Below are positions 1 to 7,103 of a DNA stretch of 36,724 nucleotides, piece by piece. This DNA comes from an uncultured Bacilli bacterium (GTDB lineage: Bacteria; Bacillota_I; Bacilli_A; RFN20; CAG-449), in contig CALVKD010000058.1 in NCBI GenBank assembly GCA_944332525.1, positions 1-36,724 on the forward strand. The letters run 5' to 3'. How positions within the stretch are numbered: the stretch's first letter is position 1; the number at the start of each line of letters is the position of its first letter. The notes below the pieces were generated by a model. The model saw only the letters and a program-made list of their open reading frames with translations, was not told where the DNA came from and did not search any database. Both the position numbers and the translations under genes were made by a program.

Positions 1-87
1 GAATTGACAAATAATTTGAAATTAATGAATAATAGACCTAGAAAATGTTTGCAATATAAAACACCTAAAGAAATATTAGGTGTCTAG
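1..87 (+). CDS. IS30-family transposase, C-terminal fragment
   Basis: Frame 1 from the first base is open to TAG at 85-87. It encodes a 28-residue tail containing LNNRPRKCL-x-YKTPxE-like residues (here LMNNRPRKCLQYKTPKEIL), the signature that ends IS30-family DDE transposases. The catalytic D, D and E residues lie upstream of the window, so I cannot tell whether the copy is intact. Most IS30 transposases end a few residues after the YKTPxE motif, and this one ends the same way, so its 3' end looks complete. Confidence 0.75.
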   Translation, partial: ELTNNLKLMNNRPRKCLQYKTPKEILGV

Positions 88-125
88 TCATTTATGTAGT
101 GTTGCATTTAATTTGATAAATCATC
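1..125 (+). mobile_element. Right end of an IS30-family insertion sequence (partial)
   Basis: The window opens inside an IS30-type element. It carries the last 28 codons of the transposase (1-87) and then a short tail. GTTGCATTTAATTTGATAAA at 101-120 resembles the right terminal repeat of IS30-family elements of Gram-positive bacteria. The exact outer end is uncertain (about 120-130) because the left end lies outside the window. Within the transposase end, ACACCTAA (61-68) and TTAGGTGT (76-83) form a perfect 8-bp hairpin. The element stops about 40 bases before cysS. Confidence 0.7.
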
Positions 126-161
126 TAATAAAAAAAATTACAATAAGAGGGAGGTAAAATT

Positions 162-1508
162 ATGGATATAAAAATATATAATAGTTTATCAAACCAAATC
201 GAAGTATTTAAGCCTTTAAAAGAAGGTCAAGTGACAATCTATGTCTGCGGACCGACAGTTTATAATTATGTTCACGTCGGAAATATGCGTCCGGTCGTGG
301 TATTTGATGTGCTTAGAAGATTATTTTTACATTTAGGATATAATGTGATTTTTATTTCTAACTTTACAGATATTGACGATAAGATTATTAAGCAAGCTCA
401 GAAGGAAAATCTATCTGAAGCAGAAATTGCTGAAAAATATATCAAAGCTTTTGAAGAAGCTCGCGAAGGTGTTAATGCTTTAAAGCCGACTTATCAGCCG
501 CGCGTTACAAAGACGATGGATCAAATCATTCAATTTGTTAAAGATTTAGAAGATAAGGGCTATGCTTATAACGTTGACGGAGATGTCTATTTCCGCGTTA
601 GTAAAATTAAAGATTACGGCTGCTTATCTAACATGAAAATTGATGATCTTTTAGTCGGAGCGAGAATTGAAGAAGATTCTAAAAAGGAATCACCTCTTGA
701 TTTTGCTTTATGGAAAAAAACCGATGAAGGTATTAAATTTGATTCCCCTTGGGGCAAGGGCCGTCCGGGATGGCATAGTGAATGCGTTGTAATGATTAAT
801 TCCTTAACCGGCGATGGTAAAATTGATATTCATGGAGGCGGATTTGATCTTAAGTTCCCTCATCATGAAAATGAAATCGCTCAGGAAGAAGCCTTAAAAG
901 GACATAAAATCGCGACCTATTGGATGCATAACGGATTTATTAATGTTGATAACGTTAAAATGAGTAAATCATTAGGCAATGTTATTTTAGCTAATGATTA
1001 CATTAATGAATTTGGAGGAAATACTGTTAGATTCCTATTAGTTAATACTCATTATCGTTTACCGGTTAATTTCTCTAATGAATTAGCTACTTCCGCGATT
1101 AAAGAATTAAATAAATTTGAAACGACCTTTAAAAATCTCGCTGTGCAGATGCAGTTAAATAATTTACCTCTCGATTTAAAACTTGATGATTCTAAACTTG
1201 ATATTCAAGCTTTCTTAGAGGCCTTATGCGATGATTTAAATACCGCGAATGCTTTGACTGAAGTATATAGAGTCGTTAAGGAAAGCAATATACTCTTAAG
1301 AAATAAAGAACTCAATTTAGAGTTACTTAATAAAGATTTCTATACCTTAAAAACCATGTTTGATATTCTCGGCTTTAAATTCGAATACCCATTATTATCA
1401 GATGATGACAAAAAACTCTATTTTGATTATAATAAAGCCAAGAAAGAAAAAGATTTTGCAACATCAGATTTATTAAGAGCAAAATTGATAGAGAAAAAAA
1501 TTCTTTAA
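162..1508 (+). CDS. cysS: Cysteinyl-tRNA synthetase
   Basis: Cytoplasmic class I aminoacyl-tRNA synthetase that charges tRNA-Cys. The Rossmann fold holds the HIGH-type motif HVGN (residues 38-41) after the zinc-ligand motif YVCGPT (C29). Further zinc-site motifs are GWHSEC and HGGGFDLKFPHHENE, and the KMSKS loop is at 266-270. The protein has 448 residues, slightly short for the family (about 460-470). It stops at LRAKLIEKKIL, where most homologues continue for some 10-15 residues. GGGAGGT at 149-155 fits the ATG at 162. No T-box leader is visible, and only about 40 bases separate the start from the upstream insertion sequence. mgtC follows after 15 bases, so they are probably co-transcribed. 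Confidence 0.97.
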   Translation: MDIKIYNSLSNQIEVFKPLKEGQVTIYVCGPTVYNYVHVGNMRPVVVFDVLRRLFLHLGYNVIFISNFTDIDDKIIKQAQKENLSEAEIAEKYIKAFEEAREGVNALKPTYQPRVTKTMDQIIQFVKDLEDKGYAYNVDGDVYFRVSKIKDYGCLSNMKIDDLLVGARIEEDSKKESPLDFALWKKTDEGIKFDSPWGKGRPGWHSECVVMINSLTGDGKIDIHGGGFDLKFPHHENEIAQEEALKGHKIATYWMHNGFINVDNVKMSKSLGNVILANDYINEFGGNTVRFLLVNTHYRLPVNFSNELATSAIKELNKFETTFKNLAVQMQLNNLPLDLKLDDSKLDIQAFLEALCDDLNTANALTEVYRVVKESNILLRNKELNLELLNKDFYTLKTMFDILGFKFEYPLLSDDDKKLYFDYNKAKKEKDFATSDLLRAKLIEKKIL

Positions 1509-1523
1509 GGAATAGGGGTTTTA

Positions 1524-2261
1524 ATGTTCGATTTAGACCAATTCATCATTGATAATTTAGAAAGTATCCCATATGTCGGCGATATTATTTTAATCACGCT
1601 GGAATTAATGTTAGCAGCGGTTTTAGCTGGAGTAATCGGCTATGAAAGAGAAAAGCGTGGACATGCCGCGGGCTTAAGAACGCACATTTTGGTTTCGCTT
1701 GGGGCGTGTCTAGTGATGATTGTTTCTATTTCGGCACCGGGATTAAATATATCTGCAACCCGCGACCCGGCGAGATTAGCTGCTCAGGTCGTCTCCGGTA
1801 TCGGCTTTTTAGGCGCGGGAACTATTATTCAAAATGGAACAGATGTTAAAGGATTAACAACTGCCGCGACTTTATGGCTCTGCGGAGGAATTGGTTTAGC
1901 TACTGGATCGGGCTATTTTACTGGAGCAATTATTACTTCGTTAATTTCAATGCTCGCCTTGACTGTTTTAACCAAATTAGAAAGACGCGTTTACCAACAT
2001 TCGCCAAAACTGATTTTAAAAATTAAAACCGATGAACATGTTTTGAAAGATATTATTGAGATAGCAAATATTTCAAAAGTTGAAATTAAAGAAATTCATT
2101 CTCAAGTTAGCAAAGATGAACAGAATCAGCAGATATACACTTTCTATATCTCACTTTCCCCTTCCTCTTATAATTTCGTCGATGTATTTGTTGAGGCGTT
2201 AAATGAAACGTTTTCGCCTGTAGCTTTAAAAGTCTTTAAAAAACAACTAGACAAGAAGTGA
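1524..2261 (+). CDS. MgtC/SapB family membrane protein
   Basis: Predicted inner-membrane protein of 245 residues. Four to five hydrophobic segments lie in residues 20-150, followed by a soluble C-terminal domain of about 90 residues (ACT-like in related proteins). Family signatures are clear: ERExxxxxxAGLRTH at 41-54, DPxRLAAQVVSGIGFLGAG at 81-99 and GLTTAATLW at 110-118. Members are linked to magnesium homeostasis, acid stress and, in some pathogens, control of the F-type ATPase; the substrate is not known. It occupies the place between cysS and rlmB where many Firmicutes carry the mini-RNase III gene mrnC. Start ATG 1524 follows a weak AGGAATAGGGG site. Confidence 0.88.
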   Translation: MFDLDQFIIDNLESIPYVGDIILITLELMLAAVLAGVIGYEREKRGHAAGLRTHILVSLGACLVMIVSISAPGLNISATRDPARLAAQVVSGIGFLGAGTIIQNGTDVKGLTTAATLWLCGGIGLATGSGYFTGAIITSLISMLALTVLTKLERRVYQHSPKLILKIKTDEHVLKDIIEIANISKVEIKEIHSQVSKDEQNQQIYTFYISLSPSSYNFVDVFVEALNETFSPVALKVFKKQLDKK

Positions 2262-2323
2262 TTAATCTATTAGTATATCTGTGATTTAGAGACGTTAGAT
2301 ACATAAAGGAAAAAAACGAGAAA

Positions 2324-3046
2324 ATGAAGACATATATTTACGGTAAAAATGCTGCTAATAATGCTTTGAGTAATAATAAAACTATCTCAAAAGTTTTTTT
2401 GTCGGATAGTTATAATGATAAATTGACATCGCGCCTTTTAAAAGAGAAGAATTTCACAGTTAAGAAAATGACGAATGATGAATTAAATAAACTTGTCGGT
2501 AAAGTTAATCATCAAGGTATTGTTATCGAATGCGAAGATTATCAGTATTTAACTATAGAAGAGTTAATCTCTTCCCTTAAAGATGTCCAATATCCTTGTA
2601 TCGCCTTATTAGATCAAATCGAAGATCCTCATAACTTTGGCGCGATTATTCGTTCCGGAGATGCTTTGGGTATAGATGGATATATTATTCTTGATCGCAG
2701 GCAGGTTCAGGTGACTTCAGTGGTTAGCCACGTCTCTACGGGAGCGATTGAATACGCTAAAATTGCGAGGGTGAATAATCTTAATAAAGCAATGGAAACA
2801 CTTAAAGAAAACGGATACTGGGTCGTAGCTAGTGATGGCAGTGCTTCTGTTGATTATCGCGAGGTCGATTATAAGATGAAGACAGTTTTAATTATTGGCT
2901 CAGAAGGAAAAGGAATTTCTCAATTGCTTTTAAAAAATAGTGATTTTGTTACTAAAATTCCGATGGTCGGACATGTCAATTCTTTTAATGCCTCAGTAGC
3001 GGCAGCTTTATATTTTGCAGCGGTTTATGATAGTAAGCATAGATGA
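2324..3046 (+). CDS. rlmB: 23S rRNA 2'-O-methyltransferase, RlmB/TrmH (SpoU) family
   Basis: SPOUT-class RNA methyltransferase of 240 residues using S-adenosylmethionine. An N-terminal substrate-binding domain (1-70) precedes the knotted catalytic domain. Motif 1 is DPHNFGAIIRS (101-111), motif 2 is GSEGKG (192-197) and motif 3 is IPMxGHVNSFNASVA (212-226). RlmB of E. coli methylates G2251 of 23S rRNA; the conserved place downstream of cysS supports that assignment over other SpoU enzymes. AAAGGA about 12 bases upstream supports ATG 2324. The stop overlaps the following sigma-factor gene, suggesting translational coupling. Confidence 0.93.
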   Translation: MKTYIYGKNAANNALSNNKTISKVFLSDSYNDKLTSRLLKEKNFTVKKMTNDELNKLVGKVNHQGIVIECEDYQYLTIEELISSLKDVQYPCIALLDQIEDPHNFGAIIRSGDALGIDGYIILDRRQVQVTSVVSHVSTGAIEYAKIARVNNLNKAMETLKENGYWVVASDGSASVDYREVDYKMKTVLIIGSEGKGISQLLLKNSDFVTKIPMVGHVNSFNASVAAALYFAAVYDSKHR

Positions 3047-3596
3047 GGTAATTTTACAAATTAGAAAAGGAAATAAAGAAGCGTTAAAGCTTCTTTTTTT
3101 AATGCTTGAGAAAAATATAAGATTTTTTGAAAATAAACTTCTTTATTCTTATAATCTTCAGGGATTTTCTCGCGAAGATTTTCATATGATTATTTGTCAC
3201 GATACAATTAATATTCTTAAGAGATACGAAATGGACAAAGGACCATTTTATGCCTACTGGAAAGTTGTTGAAAGCAGAAATATTAACGAGTTATTTGAAC
3301 GCTTAAAAAGACAGTCGGATTTAGTTAAAGCTCAAGAAGAATTTCAAGATTATCATTCAGCGAGCTTTCAAGAAAATTTAACTGAGGAAGAGTATCAGCT
3401 CAAAGAAGAATACGAAAAATTACTTAATCAAACACTCATTCGCTTTGGAGCGGAGACAGAGAAGGTATTAAGATTATGGAGTCAAGGTTATAGTTATAAA
3501 GAGATTTCCTCACTAATGAAGTTAGATACCCATAGAGTGAATTATTTATTACATAAAGCCTTTGATTATTTAAAGAAAATAAACAACTTAAATTGA
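3027..3596 (+). CDS. Divergent RNA polymerase sigma-70 family factor at the sigH locus
   Basis: Protein of 189 residues with a sigma-70 layout. The N-terminal part (about 1-90) resembles region 2 but is poorly conserved. A charged linker follows, and the C-terminal region 4-like helix-turn-helix lies at about 145-180 ([21 protein letters not shown]). In Bacilli the gene between rlmB/yacP and rpmG-secE-nusG encodes sigma-H (Spo0H), so position supports an orthologue or derived relative. I start at ATG 3027; a TTG at 3015 in the same frame has no better ribosome site. It overlaps rlmB by 20 bases and ends 59 bases before rpmG. Its target promoters cannot be inferred here. Sporulation genes are not visible in the window. 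Confidence 0.7.
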   Translation: MIVSIDEVILQIRKGNKEALKLLFLMLEKNIRFFENKLLYSYNLQGFSREDFHMIICHDTINILKRYEMDKGPFYAYWKVVESRNINELFERLKRQSDLVKAQEEFQDYHSASFQENLTEEEYQLKEEYEKLLNQTLIRFGAETEKVLRLWSQGYSYKEISSLMKLDTHRVNYLLHKAFDYLKKINNLN

Positions 3597-3655
3597 CTAT
3601 AAAATATTCTTGTGTTAAAGTTAACCCGAATGTTAGGACAAAGGATGGTGATAAG

Positions 3656-3805
3656 ATGAGAGTTAAAGTTATTTTAATATGCTCGGAATGCTTGGCGAGA
3701 AACTATGTCACCACCAAAAAACAAGAGGACAAAACCAAGCGCTTAGAATTAAGAAAGTTCTGTCCGCATTGCAATAAATACACGATTCATAAAGAATCAA
3801 GGTAA
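3656..3805 (+). CDS. rpmG: 50S ribosomal protein L33, zinc-binding form
   Basis: Small ribosomal protein of 49 residues. It keeps two CxxC pairs (C9/C12 and C36/C39), so it is the zinc-binding (C+) form. The start is ATG 3656, which gives the canonical [12 protein letters not shown] beginning; the frame is open further upstream but only through a TTG at 3593 inside the sigma-gene stop. AAGGA lies 10 bases upstream. The order rpmG-secE-nusG is the standard Firmicutes arrangement. Confidence 0.95.
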   Translation: MRVKVILICSECLARNYVTTKKQEDKTKRLELRKFCPHCNKYTIHKESR

Positions 3806-3815
3806 GGAGATTGAA

Positions 3816-4079
3816 ATGTACAAGATTAAAAGATATTTCCGCGGCGTTGTCAAACAAGGTAAAATGGTTAGATGGCCAACCGGCAAGGATTTAATCGGAT
3901 ACTTTGCTGTTGTTATGTGCGTCATCATTTTCTCAGCTGTCGCTTGTTCAATTGACGATTTCGTAATCGCTAAAATTTTAGGTGTTCTTGAAGAAAATCT
4001 CGTAACATCATCTTCAAGTGCGAGCAGTGAAGCAGCCTCGGCTATGAGAGCTTTTCTAGCGTGTTTGACTTGGTTATAG
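3816..4079 (+). CDS. secE: Preprotein translocase subunit SecE
   Basis: Single-span SecE of the SecYEG channel, 87 residues. The amphipathic segment with the RWPTGKDLI motif (19-27) is followed by one transmembrane helix (about 28-46). After the usual end of the protein it continues about 30 residues: a Ser/Ala tract (SSSSASSEAASA, 65-76) and a hydrophobic end (AFLACLTWL). Bacillus SecE is about 59 residues, so this tail is unusual. AAGGAG lies about 8 bases upstream of ATG 3816, and nusG begins 10 bases after the stop. Confidence 0.93.
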   Translation: MYKIKRYFRGVVKQGKMVRWPTGKDLIGYFAVVMCVIIFSAVACSIDDFVIAKILGVLEENLVTSSSSASSEAASAMRAFLACLTWL

Positions 4080-4089
4080 GAGGGTAAAA

Positions 4090-4662
4090 ATGGAAAATCA
4101 GGAAAATAACAGACCGGTTACTAAAAACTGGTACGTTGTCAATACTTATTCTTCACACGAAAACAAGGTTAAGGATAGCCTTGAAAAAAGAGTTGAATCC
4201 CATAATCTCGGAGATAAGATTTTTAGAATCATTGTCGCTGAGCAAGAAGTACCTGTAATGAGAGATGGAAAGCCAACCGGCAAAACCAAGATGAAAAACT
4301 TATATCCAGGCTATGTCTTCGTTGAAATGATTATGTCAGATGAAGCTTGGTATGTCGTTAGAAACACTCCAGGTGTTACTGGATTTATCGGATCATCTGG
4401 TGGCGGAGCTAAACCTTTCCCTGTCACTAGAGAACAAATTGAGACTGTTCTTAAGAGAGTCGGCGTTCAAGATGAAGAAATGTTCATCGCTTATAAACCT
4501 GGTGACCGCGTTAGAATTCTTAATGGTTCATTTGAAGGAACTGAAGGTACAATTACTAACGTTAACGAAGAAGCAAATGAAGTAACAATTAATGCAATCT
4601 TCTTCGGTAGAGAAACTCCGATTACTGCAAAAGTCACAGAAATTGATAGAATTAAAGAATAA
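4090..4662 (+). CDS. nusG: Transcription termination/antitermination protein NusG
   Basis: NusG binds the RNA polymerase clamp and modulates pausing and termination; in other bacteria it also links to Rho or ribosomal S10. The 190-residue protein has an NGN domain (KNWYVVNTYSSHENKVKDSL at 15-34) and a C-terminal KOW domain (PGDRVRILNGSFEGTEGTI). Length is normal for the family. AGGAGGG precedes the ATG by 6 bases. The TAA stop sits in the 5' arm of the terminator hairpin that ends this operon. Confidence 0.97.
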   Translation: MENQENNRPVTKNWYVVNTYSSHENKVKDSLEKRVESHNLGDKIFRIIVAEQEVPVMRDGKPTGKTKMKNLYPGYVFVEMIMSDEAWYVVRNTPGVTGFIGSSGGGAKPFPVTREQIETVLKRVGVQDEEMFIAYKPGDRVRILNGSFEGTEGTITNVNEEANEVTINAIFFGRETPITAKVTEIDRIKE

Positions 4663-4687
4663 AGTGGTTTATCCACTTTTTCTTTTT
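4661..4687 (+). terminator. Intrinsic terminator after nusG
   Basis: AAAGTGG (4661-4667) pairs with CCACTTT (4673-4679) around a TTTAT loop, followed by a T-rich run to 4687. It ends the cysS-to-nusG unit and separates it from the rplK promoter. Confidence 0.85.
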
Positions 4688-4701
4688 GTAACAATATATT
4701 G

Positions 4702-4719
4702 TTTACGCATGCGCGTAAA
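4702..4719. promoter_or_regulatory. GC-rich palindromic element upstream of the rplK promoter
   Basis: TTTACGCATGCGCGTAAA is a 7-bp inverted repeat (TTTACGC/GCGTAAA) around ATGC. It ends 26 bases before the -35 box of the rplK promoter, in an otherwise AT-rich spacer. A closely similar element (ACGCGTATGCGCGT) lies upstream of the rpsJ promoter at 33627-33640. It could be an operator or a site for an unknown regulator of ribosomal protein genes; this is inference from sharing and symmetry. Confidence 0.45.
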
Positions 4720-4745
4720 GAAATGTTTAAAAAGTTAAATTCTCC

Positions 4746-4774
4746 TTGTTTATAAAATCTTCTCGTCGTATAAT
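4746..4774 (+). promoter_or_regulatory. Sigma-A-type promoter of the rplK-rpoC operon
   Basis: A -35 box TTGTTT (4746-4751), a 17-bp spacer and a perfect -10 box TATAAT (4769-4774). Transcription should start near 4781, giving a leader of about 105 bases that begins with a small GGCA/TGCC hairpin (4780-4790). Confidence 0.85.
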
Positions 4775-4818
4775 ACTTTGGCATGGTGCCAAAAATGCTT
4801 TTTTGACGCGATGTTATT

Positions 4819-4860
4819 TGCGCAGTGGAAGGACTAACAATCCGTTAACCCACAGCACGG
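4819..4860 (+). promoter_or_regulatory. L1-binding element in the rplK leader
   Basis: GTGG (4825-4828) pairs with CCAC (4850-4853), and inside it GGA (4831-4833) pairs with TCC (4841-4843). The flanks AAGG and CCGTTAA match the form of the L1 site in 23S rRNA helices 76-78 (GTGGGAGG...TACCAC) and the known L1 mRNA operators. Bound L1 would repress translation of rplK from the nearby AGGAGG at 4873-4878. A second copy precedes rplA. Confidence 0.7.
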
Positions 4861-4886
4861 ACAAAAACTAATAGGAGGAATGCCAC

Positions 4887-5300
4887 GTGAGTAAGAAAAT
4901 CGCAAAAGTTGTTAAACTTGAACTTATCGGTGGTCAGGCAAAACCAGGTCCTAAACTAGCTTCTGCTGGTATCTTAATGCCTAAGTTCTGTACTGATTTC
5001 AATGCGAAAACTTCTGACCGCATCGGCGAAGTAGTCCCAGTTATCATTACTGCCTACGAAGACAAATCGTTCGATTTCGTCATCAAGACAGCTCCTGTTG
5101 CTGGCTTATTACTTAAAGAAGCGGGAATCAAGAAAGGTTCAAGCAACGCTAAGACCACAAAGGTTGGTCACATCAGCAAAGAACAATTAAGAAAGATTGC
5201 TGAGTACAAATTACCTGATTTAAATTGCACCGATGTCGAAGCAGCGATGAAGGTCGTTGCCGGTACAGCCCGTAACATGGGTATTTCAATCGACGAATAA
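4887..5300 (+). CDS. rplK: 50S ribosomal protein L11
   Basis: L11 forms the GTPase-associated centre with 23S rRNA helices 43/44 and L10-L12. The protein has 137 residues. The C-terminal rRNA-binding domain (YKLPDLNCTDVEAAMKVVAGTARNMGI) is fully conserved. The N-terminal proline-rich segment, usually PAPPVGPALGQxGVNI, is shortened by about four residues and reads PGPKLASAGILMPKF (21-35), as in Mollicutes L11. Start is GTG 4887, 8 bases after AGGAGG; an out-of-frame ATG at 4880 is not used. Expression is probably under L1 feedback through the leader element. Confidence 0.97.
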   Translation: MSKKIAKVVKLELIGGQAKPGPKLASAGILMPKFCTDFNAKTSDRIGEVVPVIITAYEDKSFDFVIKTAPVAGLLLKEAGIKKGSSNAKTTKVGHISKEQLRKIAEYKLPDLNCTDVEAAMKVVAGTARNMGISIDE

Positions 5301-5301
5301 A

Positions 5302-5333
5302 TAGTGGAAGGGTCTAACCCGTTAATACCACAA
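5302..5333 (+). promoter_or_regulatory. L1-binding element between rplK and rplA
   Basis: GTGG (5304-5307) pairs with CCAC (5328-5331), enclosing GGGT (5310-5313) paired with ACCC (5317-5320). The 3' strand CCGTTAATACCAC closely copies the 23S rRNA L1 site. It runs straight into AAGGAGG (5332-5338), the rplA ribosome site, so L1 binding would block initiation at rplA directly. Confidence 0.8.
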
Positions 5334-5343
5334 GGAGGAAATT

Positions 5344-6027
5344 ATGAAGAGAGGAAAAAAATACCAAGAAGCCTTAGCGAAAATCGATAAGACTAAAGTC
5401 TATTCGCTCGAGGAAGCTTGCGCATTAGTCAAAGAGACTTCAACTGTCAAATTTGACTCGACTGTCGATGTCGCTTTCCGCCTTAATGTCGATCCTAAAC
5501 AAGCTGATCAACAATTAAGAGGAACATTAACTCTTCCACATGGAAATGGTAAGACTAAGAGAATCTTAGCTATCACTCATAAAGTGGAAGAAGCTACTGC
5601 TGCCGGTGCTGATTATGTCGGCGGAAAAGAAATGCTTGAAAAAATTAAATCTGAGAACTGGTTTGATTACGATGTTATCGTCGCAACACCAGATATGATG
5701 GGTGAACTTGGTAAATTAGGTCGTATCTTAGGACCTAAGGGTTTAATGCCAAACCCAAAGACTGGAACTGTCACACCAAACATTGGTCAGGCTGTTCAAG
5801 AAATCAAAGCTGGTAAGATTTCTTACCGCGTTGATAAGGAAGGCAATATCTGCTTCTCCATCGCTCGTGTATCATTTGATACTTCAAAAATCGTTGATAA
5901 CTTAAAAGCTGTCTGCGAAACTGTTTTGAAGGTTAAACCAGCTTCAGTTAAAGGCGTTTATATTAAAAATTGTGCGATCCACACTGTCATGGGTCCTGCA
6001 ATCCATTTCACTTTTGATGGCAGATAA
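5344..6027 (+). CDS. rplA: 50S ribosomal protein L1
   Basis: L1 forms the mobile stalk at the ribosomal E site and represses its own mRNA. The 227-residue length is normal. Recognisable blocks are the N-terminal [55 protein letters not shown] and the end [21 protein letters not shown]. The ribosome site AAGGAGG is part of the predicted L1 operator upstream. About 150 bases containing the L10 leader separate it from rplJ. Confidence 0.98.
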   Translation: MKRGKKYQEALAKIDKTKVYSLEEACALVKETSTVKFDSTVDVAFRLNVDPKQADQQLRGTLTLPHGNGKTKRILAITHKVEEATAAGADYVGGKEMLEKIKSENWFDYDVIVATPDMMGELGKLGRILGPKGLMPNPKTGTVTPNIGQAVQEIKAGKISYRVDKEGNICFSIARVSFDTSKIVDNLKAVCETVLKVKPASVKGVYIKNCAIHTVMGPAIHFTFDGR

Positions 6028-6044
6028 ACATTTTTCTAGATAGT

Positions 6045-6150
6045 TCCAATATACCATAGACAGCAACGGGGAAACCTTAATTATGTTGCCGAGGTAAACT
6101 TAGTTATAATCTGATGACTAATAATCTCTGATGTATATTGTTACTATAAA
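6045..6150 (+). promoter_or_regulatory. L10 leader (ribosomal protein autoregulatory RNA) upstream of rplJ
   Basis: TAGACAGCAAC (6057-6067) and GTTGCCGAGG (6085-6094) form the conserved stem of the Firmicutes L10 leader: GCAAC (6063-6067) pairs with GTTGC (6085-6089), flanked by AGA and CGAG residues that suggest a kink-turn. The downstream part (6095-6150) is AT-rich and could hold the alternative pairings. The L10-(L12) complex binds this RNA in Bacillus and limits rplJ-rplL expression. Family membership is from the motif; the full fold was not computed. Confidence 0.75.
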
Positions 6151-6176
6151 TTAACAATTTTAGAGGAGGTGCCTAC

Positions 6177-6665
6177 ATGAATCAAAACGTTTTAGAGGCT
6201 AAAAAGGCTCATGTTGCTGAAATCCAAGAAGTTATCAAAAACAATAAGTCATTTGTTGTTGCTGAATATCGTGGATTAACAGTTGATGAAATGATTTCAT
6301 TCAAGAGATCTTTAGCTAAAGTAAACGCAAAATGCAGCGTCTTTAAGAACACAATGGTTCACCGCGCTTCGAGAGAATTAGGCTTTGAAGAATTAGCTTC
6401 TTCATTAGAAGGACCTAACACTTTCGTTTATGCCGCAGATCCAATTGCCGCACCTAAAGAGGTTAGCAAATTTGCTAAGACTCACCCATCGTTTGTTATT
6501 AAAGGTGGTTTAGTCGATGGCCGCGTCGTCAGCGCTGATGAAGTAAAGGCGATTGCAAAATTACCTGGAAGAGAAGGATTATTATCTATGCTTCTTTCAG
6601 TATTACAAGCTCCTGTCCGTAACTTTGCATGTGCAGTTAAGGCAGTTGCCGACAAAGAACAATAG
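6177..6665 (+). CDS. rplJ: 50S ribosomal protein L10
   Basis: L10 anchors the L12 dimers to the 23S rRNA and, with them, represses its own mRNA. The protein has 162 residues, normal for the family. The N-terminal rRNA-binding domain is clear (KSFVVAEYRGLTVDEM and KNTMVHRA). The C-terminal helix that carries L12 is at about 135-160 (REGLLSMLLSVLQAPVRNFA). TAGAGGAGGTG lies just upstream of ATG 6177. rplL starts 30 bases after the stop. Confidence 0.97.
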   Translation: MNQNVLEAKKAHVAEIQEVIKNNKSFVVAEYRGLTVDEMISFKRSLAKVNAKCSVFKNTMVHRASRELGFEELASSLEGPNTFVYAADPIAAPKEVSKFAKTHPSFVIKGGLVDGRVVSADEVKAIAKLPGREGLLSMLLSVLQAPVRNFACAVKAVADKEQ

Positions 6666-6695
6666 TCCATTATAATTATTAGGAGGAAATAGAAA

Positions 6696-7073
6696 ATGGC
6701 AAAATTAACTAATGAAGAAATTATTGCTTCCATCAAGGAAATGTCAATTCTTGAATTAAACGATCTCGTCAAAGCTATCGAAGAAGAATTCGGTGTCACT
6801 GCTGCTGCTCCTGTTGCAGCTGCTGCTGCTCCAGCTGAAGAAGAAACAGCTGCTGCTGGCCCAACCGAAGTCAACTTAATCTTAAAGGCTGTTGGACCTA
6901 CAAAAGTTAAGGTCATCAAAGCTGTTCAAGCTATCACTGGCTTAGGCTTAATCGATGCTAAGAAGTTAGTCGATAACTGCCCAGCTACCATCAAGGAAAA
7001 GATTTCTCCTGCTGAAGCTGAAGGACACAAAGCAACCTTAGTCGAAGCTGGTGCTGAAGTTGAAATCAAATAG
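6696..7073 (+). CDS. rplL: 50S ribosomal protein L7/L12
   Basis: Acidic stalk protein of 125 residues that recruits and stimulates the translational GTPases. Residues 1-33 form the dimerisation domain, followed by an Ala/Glu-rich hinge (about 34-53). The C-terminal factor-binding domain includes [26 protein letters not shown] precedes ATG 6696. A strong terminator follows, which would make rplJ-rplL transcripts more abundant than rpoBC, matching the multiple copies of L12 per ribosome. Confidence 0.98.
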   Translation: MAKLTNEEIIASIKEMSILELNDLVKAIEEEFGVTAAAPVAAAAAPAEEETAAAGPTEVNLILKAVGPTKVKVIKAVQAITGLGLIDAKKLVDNCPATIKEKISPAEAEGHKATLVEAGAEVEIK

Positions 7074-7103
7074 TTTTAACTATAAATTTGAATGATTATT
7101 TAG

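Noticed and set aside
121-161. T-box or other riboswitch before cysS
   Set aside because: Only about 40 bases separate the insertion sequence from the gene; no T-box motif or terminator is seen.
3015-3026. TTG start for the sigma factor gene
   Set aside because: It adds four residues without a ribosome site and is less likely than ATG 3027, though not excluded.
4491-4784. Minus-strand open frame across the nusG end and rplK promoter
   Set aside because: It would overlap the terminator and promoter, and its sequence resembles no protein.
6482-6919. Minus-strand open frame opposite the rplJ/rplL junction
   Set aside because: It is low in complexity because it mirrors the Ala-rich L12 hinge; no initiation signals.
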